Below, piece after piece: positions 1-10,195 of a stretch of DNA of 64,000 bases. Each line of letters opens with the position of its first letter. Within the stretch, counting starts at the first letter, position 1. The notes under the pieces are model-generated. The model did no database searches. It was not told the origin of the DNA and saw only the letters and a list, made by a program, of their open reading frames with translations. This DNA is from Anaeromyces robustus (Eukaryota; Neocallimastigomycota; Neocallimastigomycetes; Neocallimastigales; Neocallimastigaceae). The stretch is from contig MCFG01000159.1 in assembly GCA_002104895.1 (NCBI GenBank), positions 75,001 through 139,000 of the forward strand. Reading direction: 5' to 3'. Made by a program: the position numbers and the translations under genes.

Positions 1-67
1 AAAATACGATAAGATAAATATGATAATAATTAATTAATTAATTATTAATTAACTAATTAATTTTTTT

Positions 68-112
68 TTGTTTGTTTTGTTTTGCTTTGTTTTGTTTTGT
101 TTTGTTTTTATT
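68..112. repeat. TTTTG-type simple repeat
   Basis: A pyrimidine-rich run of imperfect TTTTG units lies just beyond the stop codon of the leftmost ankyrin ORF, which is on the minus strand. It is therefore in that gene's 3' flank. The first 67 bases of the window are plain A+T-rich sequence with nothing else visible. Confidence 0.7.
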
Positions 113-122
113 ATTGATAATC

Positions 123-1199
123 TTACATTAAACCCTGAGTATTTAACATTGTTAAGTTACTTCCAAATGAAGTTGGATCATCAGTAGTATGTGCAACAAG
201 AGATATTTCACTAACTGCACCTGGGAAATATATTTCGATTAACCATGTTTGAATAGTTTTATATACTGATGTTACTGGATAATTATTAATTATTTTTTTA
301 GAATCAACTACCTTAATATCTTCATCTCCTACATCTAAATATTTTTTATCAAAAGTTTCATTTTTAATAAAAGCTTTTTTCAAAGCAGAATAGGATAATT
401 TATCATTATAACTATCCTTATAAGTTAATCCATCAAAAACTTCACTACTAATTAATAAACTAAGATAAGATGCATTAACTCCATGATAATTTTCTTTTGA
501 TAAATCAATAGAGATTTTATCTTGTGATAATAAATATTGACATGTTACATAATCTTTCATTAATAAAAATACCATAATTGGGGTATTACCATCATCATCC
601 ACTGGAACATTAAAATCACAATTAAAACCAATTAAAGTTTTTAATGTTTCACCAAATCTTTTAGTTTTTTCATAGGTATATCTGGTATCCATTTTAGAAC
701 CATCCTTGAAATTACCTATATAATGTTGATAATAACTTTTTACAAAAGTTGTTACTAAAGTTTCTTCAAATTTATTTTTATAATTTGGATCAATATTTTT
801 ATCATTAATAAATGATTTAAGTAATACAGATTGAGCATTTTCTACTAAATGCATAGCAGCCGTCCTACCAATACAATTAAAATGATTTGGATCAATAGAT
901 TTTACATTTTTTAAATATTCAAAACTTCTAACTCTATTCATTTTAGCACAATAAGAAAGAACGGTTTCATCATCTTTATTGACATGATTAATATCTATTC
1001 CAGTTTTAATAATTTTTTTTAAATTTTCAAAATTTCTAGAAGCATAAAATAAAACGGTATTACCATTATTATCAGTTTTATTAATATCAACATGATATTT
1101 TAATAATTTTTCTAAAAGAGAATTAAAAGTTGGACAATAAGCAGCTTCCATTAAAGCCGTTGTACCATTTTCATCTTGTGCTTCATAATTAATATCCAT
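123..1199 (-). CDS. Ankyrin-repeat protein, main (C-terminal) ORF, left copy
   Basis: This 358-residue ORF has degenerate ankyrin repeats in its first half, for example DENGTTALMEAA, DNNGNTVLFYASRN and DDETVLSYCAKMN, with helix-turn spacing of about 33 residues. The second half is less repeat-like and ends LNTQGLM. Ankyrin repeats mediate protein-protein contacts; no catalytic domain or signal peptide is visible, so a cytosolic role is inferred. The ATG lies 11 bases inside the end of the upstream ORF, and the junction falls within one ankyrin repeat. The two ORFs therefore almost certainly descend from one continuous gene. A nearly identical, more damaged copy lies head-to-head at 3424-4825. 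Either this ORF is translated separately, or a frameshift joins it to the upstream ORF, or the locus is a pseudogene. Confidence 0.7.
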   Translation of the reverse strand: MDINYEAQDENGTTALMEAAYCPTFNSLLEKLLKYHVDINKTDNNGNTVLFYASRNFENLKKIIKTGIDINHVNKDDETVLSYCAKMNRVRSFEYLKNVKSIDPNHFNCIGRTAAMHLVENAQSVLLKSFINDKNIDPNYKNKFEETLVTTFVKSYYQHYIGNFKDGSKMDTRYTYEKTKRFGETLKTLIGFNCDFNVPVDDDGNTPIMVFLLMKDYVTCQYLLSQDKISIDLSKENYHGVNASYLSLLISSEVFDGLTYKDSYNDKLSYSALKKAFIKNETFDKKYLDVGDEDIKVVDSKKIINNYPVTSVYKTIQTWLIEIYFPGAVSEISLVAHTTDDPTSFGSNLTMLNTQGLM

Positions 1200-1524
1200 A
1201 GTTAAGAAGCCATTTTATAGCATCTTTATTAAGTGCTTTACAAGCTCTAACTAATACATCACTATTTCTGAAACTTTTTAAAACTTGAATAGATGAATTA
1301 TGTTGTAAAACTTTTTTAAATAACTTGTAATTTTTCACTTTAGTTTCTACTACAACAGTATTAAAATTACGAATAAATTCTTTCATTAAATCACTTTCAG
1401 GATCAATTAAATTATATTCAATTACTTTACTATTATTATCAATAGTTTTAATAATTTCTTTAGCTTGAACTTTTAATTGTTCAAAAAAAAGAACAGAAAA
1501 AGATTCAAATTCAGTTTGGGTCAT
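1189..1524 (-). CDS. Ankyrin-family N-terminal ORF, left copy
   Basis: This 111-residue ORF begins MTQTEFESFSVLFFEQLK and ends ALNKDAIKWLLNYGY, the first half of an ankyrin repeat. The rest of that repeat, MDINYEAQDENGTTALMEAA, is encoded in another frame by the next ORF, which starts 11 bases before this stop. The start is preceded by the A-rich leader common to genes in this window. The region upstream (1525-1870) is shared with the right-hand copy and includes a sequence reading AAACCTATAAAAACCTTCAC on the coding strand. The function of the N-terminal domain is not recognised. It is likely the 5' half of a frameshifted ankyrin gene. Confidence 0.65.
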   Translation of the reverse strand: MTQTEFESFSVLFFEQLKVQAKEIIKTIDNNSKVIEYNLIDPESDLMKEFIRNFNTVVVETKVKNYKLFKKVLQHNSSIQVLKSFRNSDVLVRACKALNKDAIKWLLNYGY

Positions 1525-1870
1525 TTTTATTAGGAAAGATTAAAATTTAAAAAAAAAAAAAAGATAATTTTTAATTTAAATTAATTTTATTTTACTTTAT
1601 ATAAAATATTATTATTTTTAATTCAATTTTTTTTTTTTTTTTTGTTTCTTAATTAATTATTATTGAAATTTTTTTTTTTTTTAATGTAAAATATTATTTT
1701 TTTTAATTCAATTTTTTTTCTTTCTTTTGTTTCTTAATAAATTATTATTAAAATAATTATAAGATTTTTATTTTCAAAGAAAAAAAATAATAAAAATTGA
1801 AAAAAAGTGAAGGTTTTTATAGGTTTGATTTTTTATTATAATCTATTATAATATATTATAATAAAATAAG
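1525..1870 (-). promoter_or_regulatory. Shared 5' flank of ankyrin genes (left arm)
   Basis: On the minus strand this stretch matches the upstream flank of the right-hand ankyrin copy (about 3160-3423). Shared sequence includes AAACCTATAAAAACCTTCAC followed by a T-rich run, then CTTTGAAAAATAAAAATC. A third, partial copy sits at 2228-2345 in the loop between them. The CTATAAAAAC stretch is a TATA-like candidate. The role is inferred from conservation between duplicates only. Confidence 0.45.
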
Positions 1871-1908
1871 TTTTATTTTTATTTATTATTATATATTATA
1901 TATATAAA

Positions 1909-1920
1909 TAGAATATTCTA
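1909..1920. promoter_or_regulatory. HSE-like palindrome TAGAATATTCTA
   Basis: This perfect 12-bp palindrome has the GAAnnTTC core of heat-shock-factor sites and is followed by another TTC (GTTCTA). It lies upstream of the left ankyrin copy. The same palindrome recurs at 2584-2595 and upstream of the secreted-protein genes. Chance occurrence in A+T-rich DNA cannot be excluded. Confidence 0.25.
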
Positions 1921-2227
1921 TTGTTCTATAACATGTAATTATTATTATATATTTTATATATATTTTATTATTATTATTATTATTAAAAATGTTATAAATG
2001 TTATAAATATTATAAATATTATTTTATATGCATTTATACACAAAAATGGTATTTTTGATACTAAAATACATAAAAATTGGTATTTTTATATATAAAATAA
2101 ATTGCTAAATATATATGTATAATATATATATATAAAATTTATATATAAAGGGTTTTATTATTATTATTATTATTATTTTTTATATATAAAATAAATTTTA
2201 ATAAATAATAAAAAACAATTATAATGT

Positions 2228-2345
2228 TATATATTATAATATATTATAATAGATTATAATAAAAAATCAAACCTATAAAAACCTTCACTTTTTTTCAATT
2301 TTTATTATTTTTTTTCTTTGAAAAATAAAAATCTTATAACATTAT
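2228..2345 (+). repeat. Partial third copy of the ankyrin 5' flank
   Basis: This repeats, in plus orientation, the block AAACCTATAAAAACCTTCAC, T-run, CTTTGAAAAATAAAAATC found before both ankyrin copies. No ankyrin coding sequence follows. It pairs as an inverted repeat with 1740-1870 and records an extra duplication or a deletion inside the loop. Confidence 0.6.
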
Positions 2346-2583
2346 AATTGTTTTTTATTATTTATTAAAATTTATTAATAATTAATTGACAATTATTTAT
2401 TTATTTATTTATTAATATATAGGTTTAAATAGTATTAAAAAGATTATTTTATATATTAAATAATATTTTTTATATATAAATAAATTAAAATAATATATAT
2501 AACAATATATAACAATATATATAACAATATATAATAATATATAATATTTATAAAATAATAGTTTTATTTAAATTTATATTTTA

Positions 2584-2595
2584 TAGAATATTCTA
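2584..2595. promoter_or_regulatory. HSE-like palindrome TAGAATATTCTA
   Basis: This is the second copy of the palindrome seen at 1909-1920. It lies on the other side of the loop and is followed by a TTC (TATTATTCTA). It is upstream of the right-hand ankyrin copy, so each divergent copy has one. A regulatory role is inference only. Confidence 0.25.
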
Positions 2596-3423
2596 TTATT
2601 CTAAACAAAATGTTTATTTTTATTATCAAATTATGTGTTATAATAAATTTGGTTTTATTTATTTATTTATTATTTATTTATTTATTTATATAATATTTAT
2701 TTATTTATTTATATATATATTTATTTATTTATTTTTATTTTATTTTATTATTATTATTATTATTATTTTATATTAAATTTGCAAATTGACCATAAACTGA
2801 AAAAAACATGACATGATAAAAAAACATGGGCAGTGGTGAAAATAAATAAAAATGATATTTTGTGAATTTGTCATATTGGCGTACAATTTATTTCTATTAT
2901 TAAACTATTCTAATACAATTCTAATATAATTCTAATAATAGTTTTTTTAATAATCAAGTTTTAATATATTTATTTATTTAAATTAATATTATTTATTTAT
3001 TTATTTAATATGACTATTTATTTAAATTGATATTATTTATTTATTTAATTTTTATTATAAGAATTAATATAAATAAATAATTAATTAATTGTTTATTTTT
3101 TAATTATTTTTAAATCTTAATAAATAATAACAAACTAAATAATAATGTTATTTTATAATATATTATAATTGATTATAATATATAATAAAAAATTAAATAA
3201 AAATTTAAAATAAAAAAAAAAAAATCAAACCTATAAAAACCTTCACTTTTTTTCAATTTTTTTTATTTTTTCTTTGAAAAATAAAAATCTTATAATTATT
3301 TTAATAATAATTTATTAAGAAACAAAAGAAAGAAAAAAAAATTGAATTAAAAATAATAATATTTTACATAAAGGAAAATAAAATTATCTTTTTTTTTTTT
3401 ATTTTTAAACTTTCATAATAAAA

Positions 3424-3759
3424 ATGACTAAAACTGAATTTGAATCTTTTTCCGCTCTTTTTTTTGAACAATTAAAAGTTCAAGCTAAAGAAATTATTAA
3501 AACTATTGATAATAACAGTAAAGTAATTGAATATTATTTAATGGATCCTAAAAGTGATTTAATGAAAGAATTTATCCATAATTTCAATAATGTTGTAGTA
3601 GAAACTAAAGTGAAAAATTACAAGTTATTTAAAAAAGTTTTACAACATAATTTATTTATTCAAGTTTTAAATAGTTTTAGAAATAGTGATGTATTAGTTA
3701 GAGCTTGTAAAGCACTTAATAAAGATGCTATAAAATGGCTTCTTAACTATGGATATTAA
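3424..3759 (+). CDS. Ankyrin-family N-terminal ORF, right copy
   Basis: This 111-residue ORF (MTKTEFESFSALFFEQ...) is the counterpart of the minus-strand ORF at 1189-1524, with about a dozen substitutions and the same length. It ends at the same NYGY stop, overlapping the next ORF's ATG at 3749 by 11 bases. The retained frame suggests recent duplication. Because the downstream part of this copy has two further frameshifts, the locus as a whole is probably not functional. Confidence 0.6.
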   Translation: MTKTEFESFSALFFEQLKVQAKEIIKTIDNNSKVIEYYLMDPKSDLMKEFIHNFNNVVVETKVKNYKLFKKVLQHNLFIQVLNSFRNSDVLVRACKALNKDAIKWLLNYGY

Positions 3760-4825
3760 TTATGAAGCACAAGATGAAAATGGTACAACGGCTTTAATGG
3801 AAGCTGCTTATTGTCCAAGTTTAAATTCTCTTTTAGAAAAATTATTAAAATATCATGTAGATATTAATAAAACTGATAATAATGGTAATACCGTTTTATT
3901 TTATGCTTCTAGAAATCTTGAAAATTTAAAAAAAATTATTAAAACTGGAATAGATATTAATCATGTCAATAAAGATGATGAAACCGTTCTTTCTTATTGT
4001 GCTAAAATGAATAGAGTTAGAAGTTGAATATTTAAAAAATGAAAAATCTATTGATCCTAATCATTTTAATTGTATTGGTAGGACTGCTGCTATGCATTTA
4101 GTAGAAAATGCTCAATCTGTATTACTTAAATCATTTATTAATGATAAAAATATTGATCCAAATTATAAAAATAAATTTGAAGAAACTTTAGTAACAACTT
4201 TTGTAAAAAGTTATTATCAACATTATATAGGTAATTTCAAGGATGGTTCTAAAATGGATACCAGATATACCTATGAAAAAACTAAAAGATTTGGTGAAAC
4301 ATTAAAAATTTTAGTTGATTTTAATTGTGATTTTAATGTTCCTGTTGATAATGATGGTAATACCCCAATTATGGTATTTTTATTAATGAAAGATTATGTA
4401 ACATGTCAATATTTATTATCACAAGATAAAATCTCAATTGATTTATCAAAAGAAAATTATCATGGAGTTAATGCTTCTTACCTTAGTTTATTAATTAGTA
4501 GTGAAGTTTTTGATGGATTAACTTATAAGGATAGTTATAATGATAAATTATCCTATTCTGCTTTGAAAAAAGCTTTTATTAAAAATGAAACTTTTGATAA
4601 AAAATATTTAGATGTAGGAGATGAAGATATTAAGGTAGTTGATTCTAAAAAAATAATTAATAATTATCCAGTAACATCAGTATATAAAACTATTCAAACA
4701 TGGTTAATCGAAATATATTCCCAGGTGCAGTTAGTGAAATACCTCTTGTTGCACATACTACTGATGATCCAACTTCATTTGCAAGTACCATAACTAGACC
4801 TCATTATGGTGGTATATTTATATAA
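3749..4825 (+). pseudogene. Ankyrin-repeat ORF, right copy, frameshifted
   Basis: This is homologous to the ORF at 123-1199. The frame starts at ATG 3749 and breaks near 4027, where two bases present in the left copy (AGTTTTGAA there, AGTTGAA here) are missing, so the frame stops after NRVRS. The protein resumes in a second frame, where an open stretch runs from 4092. It breaks again near 4720, where one T is missing (ATATTCCC against ATATTTCCC). After the shared TDDPTSF segment the two copies diverge entirely at their 3' ends. Three frames are needed to cover the gene. Confidence 0.8.
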
Positions 4826-4900
4826 ATTAATTACTATCCTATTTATTTTATTTTATTTTATTTACATGTTAAAATTAAATACATAACATGATAATAAAAT

Positions 4901-4948
<48 letters not shown>

Positions 4949-5224
4949 ATTATTATTATCTATAAATTAATTTTAATTATTGTATATTTATATATTTGTA
5001 TATTTGTATTTGTATATTTGTATATTTTATTATTCTCATAAATATAAAATAAAAAAATAGAAATAGAAATAGAAATAGAAATAAAAATAAAAATAAAATA
5101 AAAATAATAATATATTATTATTAAAGTTGAATATTTTTTGTGTTTATTTGGATTTGTTTATTTATGTCCTAATATCCTAATAATTCTTTTTCTTTTTGAA
5201 GAAGAAATAAATTAAATAAATACT

Positions 5225-5262
<38 letters not shown>

Positions 5263-5404
5263 ATTATAAAATTGTAAAATATATATATATATTTTATCGT
5301 TTTTAATTATTTATTTAAAATATGTTTGTTTGCTTGTTTGTTTATTTTTATTAATATTTACTTTTTTTTTTACCATTTTTAAAAAAAGTAAATATTAATA
5401 AAAC
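4826..5404. other. A+T-rich spacer with poly-A and poly-T tracts
   Basis: No gene is seen. It contains a poly-A run of about 42 (4906-4947) and a poly-T run of about 34 (5226-5259). A short inverted pair near 5345-5400 is built from AAAGTAAATATTAATAAA and its complement. Confidence 0.6.
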
Positions 5405-6123
5405 AAAATCATATGGATAATAGCGGCTTTAATATCTAAATGTGAATATGGTCCTTTGTGCATTGTTAAAATATTTATTACAAAAAAAATTAATAGTGAT
5501 ATAAATCTTCGTAATAAAATAGGATTATCTTATCTACATTAAATAAAGCATAATATATATATATATACATATATATATGGTCATTTTGAAATGTTTAAAA
5601 TATTTAAATCAAAATAATTCAAAAATTTAATAATTCAAATGATAAATTTAAAACGATAATACATATGATGCATGTAAATACGATAATTTTAATAGGGTTA
5701 AATATTTAATAAATTATAATAATATAGTAGATATTGGTACTCATGAAATTTTATTATAAATTAAGGAAGGGTGAAAAGAATAATTTAATCATGGTTAAAT
5801 TGTTAATAAATTATTTCTTAAATTAGTTAATGATACATGATACATGATAAATCTTTATATATAAATTGTTAATGAAATAACTTTGACTATTTCATGTAAA
5901 AATGTTTATTTTTAAGTATTGAAATTTTTAATTGATCATGGAGCTAATTGTTAAAATCAACAACAACAGTAACAGTAGCAATAACAACAACAACAACAAC
6001 AACAATAATAATAAATAATAATAATATAATAATAATTAATAAAAATAATTAATAATAATAATTAATTAATAATAATGAATAAGAAAAAGAATAAGAATAA
6101 GAATAAGAATAAGAATAAGAATA

Positions 6124-6175
<52 letters not shown>

Positions 6176-7215
6176 GAATAAGAATAATAATAAATTTTAA
6201 ATGGATATTCTGCTTTATATTATGCATTTTTAAATAAAAACATATAAAATATTAAATATTTAATTCAACAAGGAACGAACATTAATATATATGATAATAT
6301 AAATAATAATAAATAAATATAATTTAAATTATAAATTATAGTTTAAGTTTTGTAGATATAGATGTTGTCTATTATTTAATAAGCCAAGGATTTAATAATA
6401 ATTAAAAATAAAAAAATAATAATACAATATTAAAATAATGGTAGAATAGATTAGATATAGTGAAATATTTAATTCCATGCCAATGTTAATATAATAAATG
6501 AAAATACTATAGAATCAGCTTTAATTATTTATTGCATGTCAAAAAAGGTAATTTAGAAATTGTTAGATGTTTAATAGGAAATAAAGCTGATATTAATATC
6601 ATTATGATACTCATGGTAAATTCAATTTTGATCTATGCCTATCAATATTATCATTAGGAGATTATTAATTATATTTTATGAACTATTATAATCATTCCCA
6701 AAATAGAATTCCATTTTATTTTTAATATGTTATTAAACTTTGAGGATAATTCTACAAAAAATATTAATAATATAATAAATAAGAAAATATTTTATTATAT
6801 GTCTTTTTTTTTTTTTTTTTAATTAGCATTAAAAGTGAATTTGATTTTGTCATGTATATTATTGAAAATTTTTTCTAACATAATTAATATAGATAAAAAT
6901 CAATTAGATTAATATGGAAAATCATTATTAAGGATAGAATGTGGAAAAAAAAAAGAGGTAATTTTGATATTGTTAAAATTTTTAATTGAACATAATGCTT
7001 TACCTAATCATTGTTATAAAAGTAGTTTCAGTCCAATAAATGGAAGCTTATCGTTATGCTTATTTCACTTTAACAAACTATTTATTATTTATTGGAACTT
7101 GATCCTACTTTAATTAATAATTTAGAAGAATCAACTTTAATGATAGTATAAACATTCTGAAATTGTTAAATTTATAATAGAACATCATCAACAACAACAA
7201 CAACAACATAAAATG
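5405..7215 (+). pseudogene. Decayed ankyrin-repeat gene
   Basis: No long ORF survives, but ankyrin repeats are legible piecewise on the plus strand in shifting frames. Examples are GNLEIVRCLIGNKADIN near 6550, GNFDIVKFLIEHNALP near 6955, FLIDHGANC near 5925, GYSALYYAFLNKN near 6200 and LIQQGTN near 6270. Several in-frame TAA/TAG codons sit where Gln would fit. Within a CAA-repeat tract (5957-6003) CAG, TAA, CAG, TAG and TAA codons alternate with CAA. The 6010-6180 interval is a TAA/AATAAG microsatellite. It resembles the 33-residue repeats of the ankyrin-SH3 gene at 48235, and the sequence just beyond it matches that gene's upstream flank. Confidence 0.7.
6010..6190. repeat. AAT / AATAAG microsatellite
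   Basis: Runs of AAT and AATAAG units lie inside the decayed ankyrin gene, directly following its CAA tract. They may be an expansion of a former Gln/Asn-coding stretch. Confidence 0.7.
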
Positions 7216-7228
7216 ATGATATATTTAA

Positions 7229-7355
7229 ACAAGTTTATATATACTTTTTTTTATTATTTAAAATATACCTTTAAAATAAAGAAAATAAAAAAAATAAAAA
7301 AAAATAATAAATAAATATTAAAACTAATAACAATATTTAAAATTTTATAATATTT
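7229..7355 (+). repeat. Duplicate of the 5' flank of the ankyrin-SH3 gene
   Basis: This segment runs from a TTTATATATACTTTTTTT stretch through TAAATATTAAAACTAATAAC to ATTTAAAATTTTATAAT. It recurs with small indels at about 47846-47993, about 250 bp upstream of the ankyrin-SH3 gene at 48235. No ankyrin gene follows it here. It is a displaced copy of an upstream region, next to a decayed ankyrin gene. Confidence 0.65.
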
Positions 7356-7829
7356 TTTTAAAGCTTTTTTACTTTTTCCATCAAGAATTATTCTATTAAA
7401 AAGAGTTTTTAAGAATGAAGTTTTTTTTTTTACAATTAAAAAATTTCTTCTTTTTTAGAAAATATAATTTTATAATTTTATTTATTTTATTAAACCTTTG
7501 GTATATATTACATGTTTTATAATATAGAAAAAATGTTACAATTAAAAGATATAACAGTATAATATATTATTATTACTATTATAATTTTTCTTTTGTTATA
7601 TAATAAGACTTTGCTCTATATTTTAAAATAGATTATTAAAAAAATTTTTATTAATAAATTAAAAATATAAATACTAAAAATACTAAATAAAAATATTAAA
7701 ATATTTACATTTATACTAATAAATATTAATAATATAATTACTAAAAAAAATAATAGATTCTATTAATGGGTATATAATTAATTATTTTAAAATATTATTT
7801 TTTAATTTTTTACTTTAAAAATAGTTGAA
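7356..7829. other. Spacer and 3' flank of first DUF3737 copy
   Basis: No gene is visible. The last 80 bases contain ATTCTATTAATGGGTATATAA (minus-strand sense: TTATATACCCATTAATAGAA). This sits at a similar distance beyond the stop codon of every DUF3737 copy in the window and may include the transcript 3' end. Confidence 0.5.
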
Positions 7830-8762
7830 TTAATTTTGTATTTTTTCTTTTCTAATAATAATTTGGGCATTATTTTCCATAATAGAATCTTCAAGAATAA
7901 TTTCTCCAACACTATCAACTGTAATTTTACCACTTTTGGGATTTTTAATTGAATCAATATGTCCATTAATACTTGCTTCAACTTCTGAATATTCAAATGA
8001 TAAATCGGTTCCTTCCATTGTACAATTAATTAATTTAAGATTTTTACAATAACATAATGGTTGTGTTCCAATAATCTTACAATTAATTAATGTTAATCCT
8101 TCTGAAAACCATGCTAAATATTCTCCTTTTAATGTAGAATTTTTAACTGTAACATTTTTACTATGCCAAAATGCATCTTTAGTATCAAGATAGGAATTAC
8201 TAATACTTAAATTTTCCATATATTGGAATGAGTATTTACCACTGAATCTTATATTATTAATTTTAACATTATTAGTTCCAAAAAGCATATAAACAGAATC
8301 AATAGTACTATTATTAATTTCAATATCATTACATTTCCATCCAAATTCTGGTGAAATAATAGTACTATTATTAATGGTAGTATTATGACATTCTCTTAAA
8401 CATTTAACTGATTCAATTTTACATGAATCAATATATCCATCATTAGCATACCAAATTGGAGCTCTTGTTTTTTCATCTAAATTTGAATTCTTTAATACAT
8501 ATTTTTGACTGTGCCATAAAGGATATCTTAAAGAAAAGTTACAAGAATCTACGACTATATTTCTTGATTCTTTTAAAGAAGATTCACCATCTCTTGGACC
8601 AGCAAAAGTACAATTTCTGATATGAGTATCTTTAACATTATAGAGAGCTCTTTCTTCATCATAAGTTTTATTTTCTATAACATTTATAGTTTTTAATTGA
8701 GGTTGTTGAACCTTGAAAAGATTTGAATTTTGTAAAGCAGAATTTTGAGCAATATCAATCAT
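7830..8762 (-). CDS. DUF3737 family beta-helix protein, copy 1
   Basis: This 310-residue protein has short degenerate repeats rich in Asn/Ser/Ile-x-N (for example TINNSTI, VTVKNSTLKGEYL, LINCKIIGTQPL). That pattern is typical of right-handed parallel beta-helices. The family-specific core covers nearly the full length: NKTYDEERALYN at about 30-41, GPRDGESSLKE, LRYPLWH, SPEFGWKC, YLDTKDAFWH and GTQPLCYCKNL. The family is common in Firmicutes and other bacteria and has no established function, so bacterial ancestry by transfer is plausible. There is no signal peptide. Copy-specific residues are HNTTINN, KCNDIE and a KEKIQN tail. It is unpaired: the next copy to the right is also on the minus strand. 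Its 5' flank matches, inverted, that of copy 5, and the conserved TATA-like box is at 8958-8971. Confidence 0.9.
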   Translation of the reverse strand: MIDIAQNSALQNSNLFKVQQPQLKTINVIENKTYDEERALYNVKDTHIRNCTFAGPRDGESSLKESRNIVVDSCNFSLRYPLWHSQKYVLKNSNLDEKTRAPIWYANDGYIDSCKIESVKCLRECHNTTINNSTIISPEFGWKCNDIEINNSTIDSVYMLFGTNNVKINNIRFSGKYSFQYMENLSISNSYLDTKDAFWHSKNVTVKNSTLKGEYLAWFSEGLTLINCKIIGTQPLCYCKNLKLINCTMEGTDLSFEYSEVEASINGHIDSIKNPKSGKITVDSVGEIILEDSIMENNAQIIIRKEKIQN

Positions 8763-9670
8763 TTTGTTAATTATTATATTTTTTATTAATTACTTAATTT
8801 TATTATAAAAAAAATATTATTATAATTGGTTTTTAAGTTTTTTAAAAGAGCAAATTAACTTTTTATTTATTAAAATTAATTTTGATACTTAATTACTTGA
8901 ATGTATTTTATAAAAATATATGAAATTTGAAAATAAAAAGATTACAAAGAAATTTTTGGTCTTTTTATACTTTTTTTTATATTATTTTTTTTTAATAGTA
9001 TAATAAGTTAATTTTACTTAACACTATTTAATATGATTTAATATTACAATTTGTTATTTATTTATTATTGAAATAATATATTAATTTATATTTTAATATA
9101 TTAAATTATAATATTTATTAAAAAAATTTTTTTTTTCTTTCATTTATTTATTAATAAAATTTTTTTTAGTAATGAACTGAAATTTTAATAGTGGAATAAA
9201 ATCCGTTATTAATTTTTTTAAAAAAAAAAAAAAAGAAAGAAAAAGAAAGAAAAAAATCAAATAAAATAATAATGATAATTAATTTATATAAATTTAATGA
9301 TGCAAATTTTTAATCCATATTAAAATGGAGTTCAGATCCGATATTTTTATGCATATAAATTGTCAATAATTAATTAAAGATAGATATTTTTTATGTTTTT
9401 TAATAACAATCAAAATATTGAATTTTTTTTAATAAAATATGTAATTTTTTATTTTTTATTATATATGAATATAGGATTACTTATTAAATATATATTGAAT
9501 TTTTAATTTTCTTTTTACTTCTTTTTTTTATCTTTGATATTTTTGTATGACGCAATAACTTTCAAATTCACATATTGAAATATAATAATATATTATATTC
9601 TTTTATTACAATTATAATTGATTATAATAATAGTAAAAAAAAAATTAAAATAAACTCATTTTATTTAATT
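8763..9670 (-). promoter_or_regulatory. 5' flank of DUF3737 copy 1
   Basis: The flank shares a block with five other copies: an A-rich leader ending AACAAAATG, and about 200 bases upstream the sequence AGTATAAAAAGACC (8958-8971 on the minus strand) followed by AAAAATTTCTTTGTAA. Beyond 9000 it is the reverse complement of the region upstream of copy 5 (about 24570-25260), including ATCCGATATTTTTATGCATA. Confidence 0.5.
8958..8971 (-). promoter_or_regulatory. TATA-like box of DUF3737 copy 1
   Basis: AGTATAAAAAGACC on the minus strand lies about 200 bases before the ATG. The same box precedes copies 2, 3, 4 and 7 at a similar spacing, and copy 5 with one change. It is the best core-promoter candidate. 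Confidence 0.5.
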
Positions 9671-9674
9671 TTTT

Positions 9675-9832
9675 AATACTTTATGATATTTTTCATAAAA
9701 AGTCAATTGTAAATAGAAAGATTAATGAAAAAATGAATGAATTATTTTTTTTTAATACTTTATGATATTTTTCATAAAAAGTCAATTGTAAATAGAAAGA
9801 TTAATGAAAAAATGAATGAATTATTTTTTTTT
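9675..9832. repeat. 79-bp direct tandem duplication
   Basis: Two adjacent, essentially identical 79-base units start AATACTTTATGATATTTTTC and end in ATTATTTTTTTT (9675-9753 and 9754-9832). The same pair occurs inverted at about 24397-24554 upstream of DUF3737 copy 5, so the duplication predates the inversion or copying of the larger segment. Confidence 0.85.
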
Positions 9833-9973
9833 AAATACGAATATGTAGTTATGGTATTTTAAAAATAATATTATCTAATTATTATTAAATAATGCATTAA
9901 TCTAATATAATCATTTTATAATGTATTAAATGTTTTTATGTTTCTTGGCTAAAGGAAAGATTTTCTTTCTTTG

Positions 9974-10195
9974 ATGAGTAATTATGATCAGAATTTTTGG
10001 TTTAAATAAAATTATGAAATTAATTTATTATCATCCTTAAATAACTTAGAACCTACTATTAATTAATCATCTAATAGTCTTGATAATAGTAATTCTAAGA
10101 ATTCTGATTTTGGTTTAATTGTTCACAATAATTAAAATATTCATTTATAGCATGTTAATAACAATAAGTGTTTAATAATTATCAACAAATTTTGA
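9974..10195 (+). pseudogene. Relic of a short unknown gene in the DUF3737 spacer
   Basis: From ATG 9974 the frame reads MSNYDQNFWFK, a TAA, then NYEINLLSSLNNLEPTIN, a TAA, SSNSLDNSNSKNSDFGLIVH and so on. Its only stops are TAA or TAG at positions where Gln is plausible. The same frame with the same stops is found near 12370-12590 (+), 24030-24224 (-), and truncated near 33741-33960 (+). The family is not recognised. Shared stops mean it was already dead before the segment was duplicated. Confidence 0.45.

Larger units (their letters stand above)
1871..3160. other. A+T-rich loop between head-to-head ankyrin copies
   Basis: There is no supportable gene here. It holds TTTA and TTA microsatellites (for example 2640-2760), the partial third copy of the ankyrin 5' flank (2228-2345), and two perfect TAGAATATTCTA palindromes at 1909-1920 and 2584-2595. 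Together with its flanks it forms the centre of a large imperfect inverted repeat. Confidence 0.6.

Noticed and set aside
68-112. Telomeric repeat at the window start (TTTTG units)
   Set aside because: Irregular pentamers of under 50 bases inside a gene flank. There is no terminal G-rich array.
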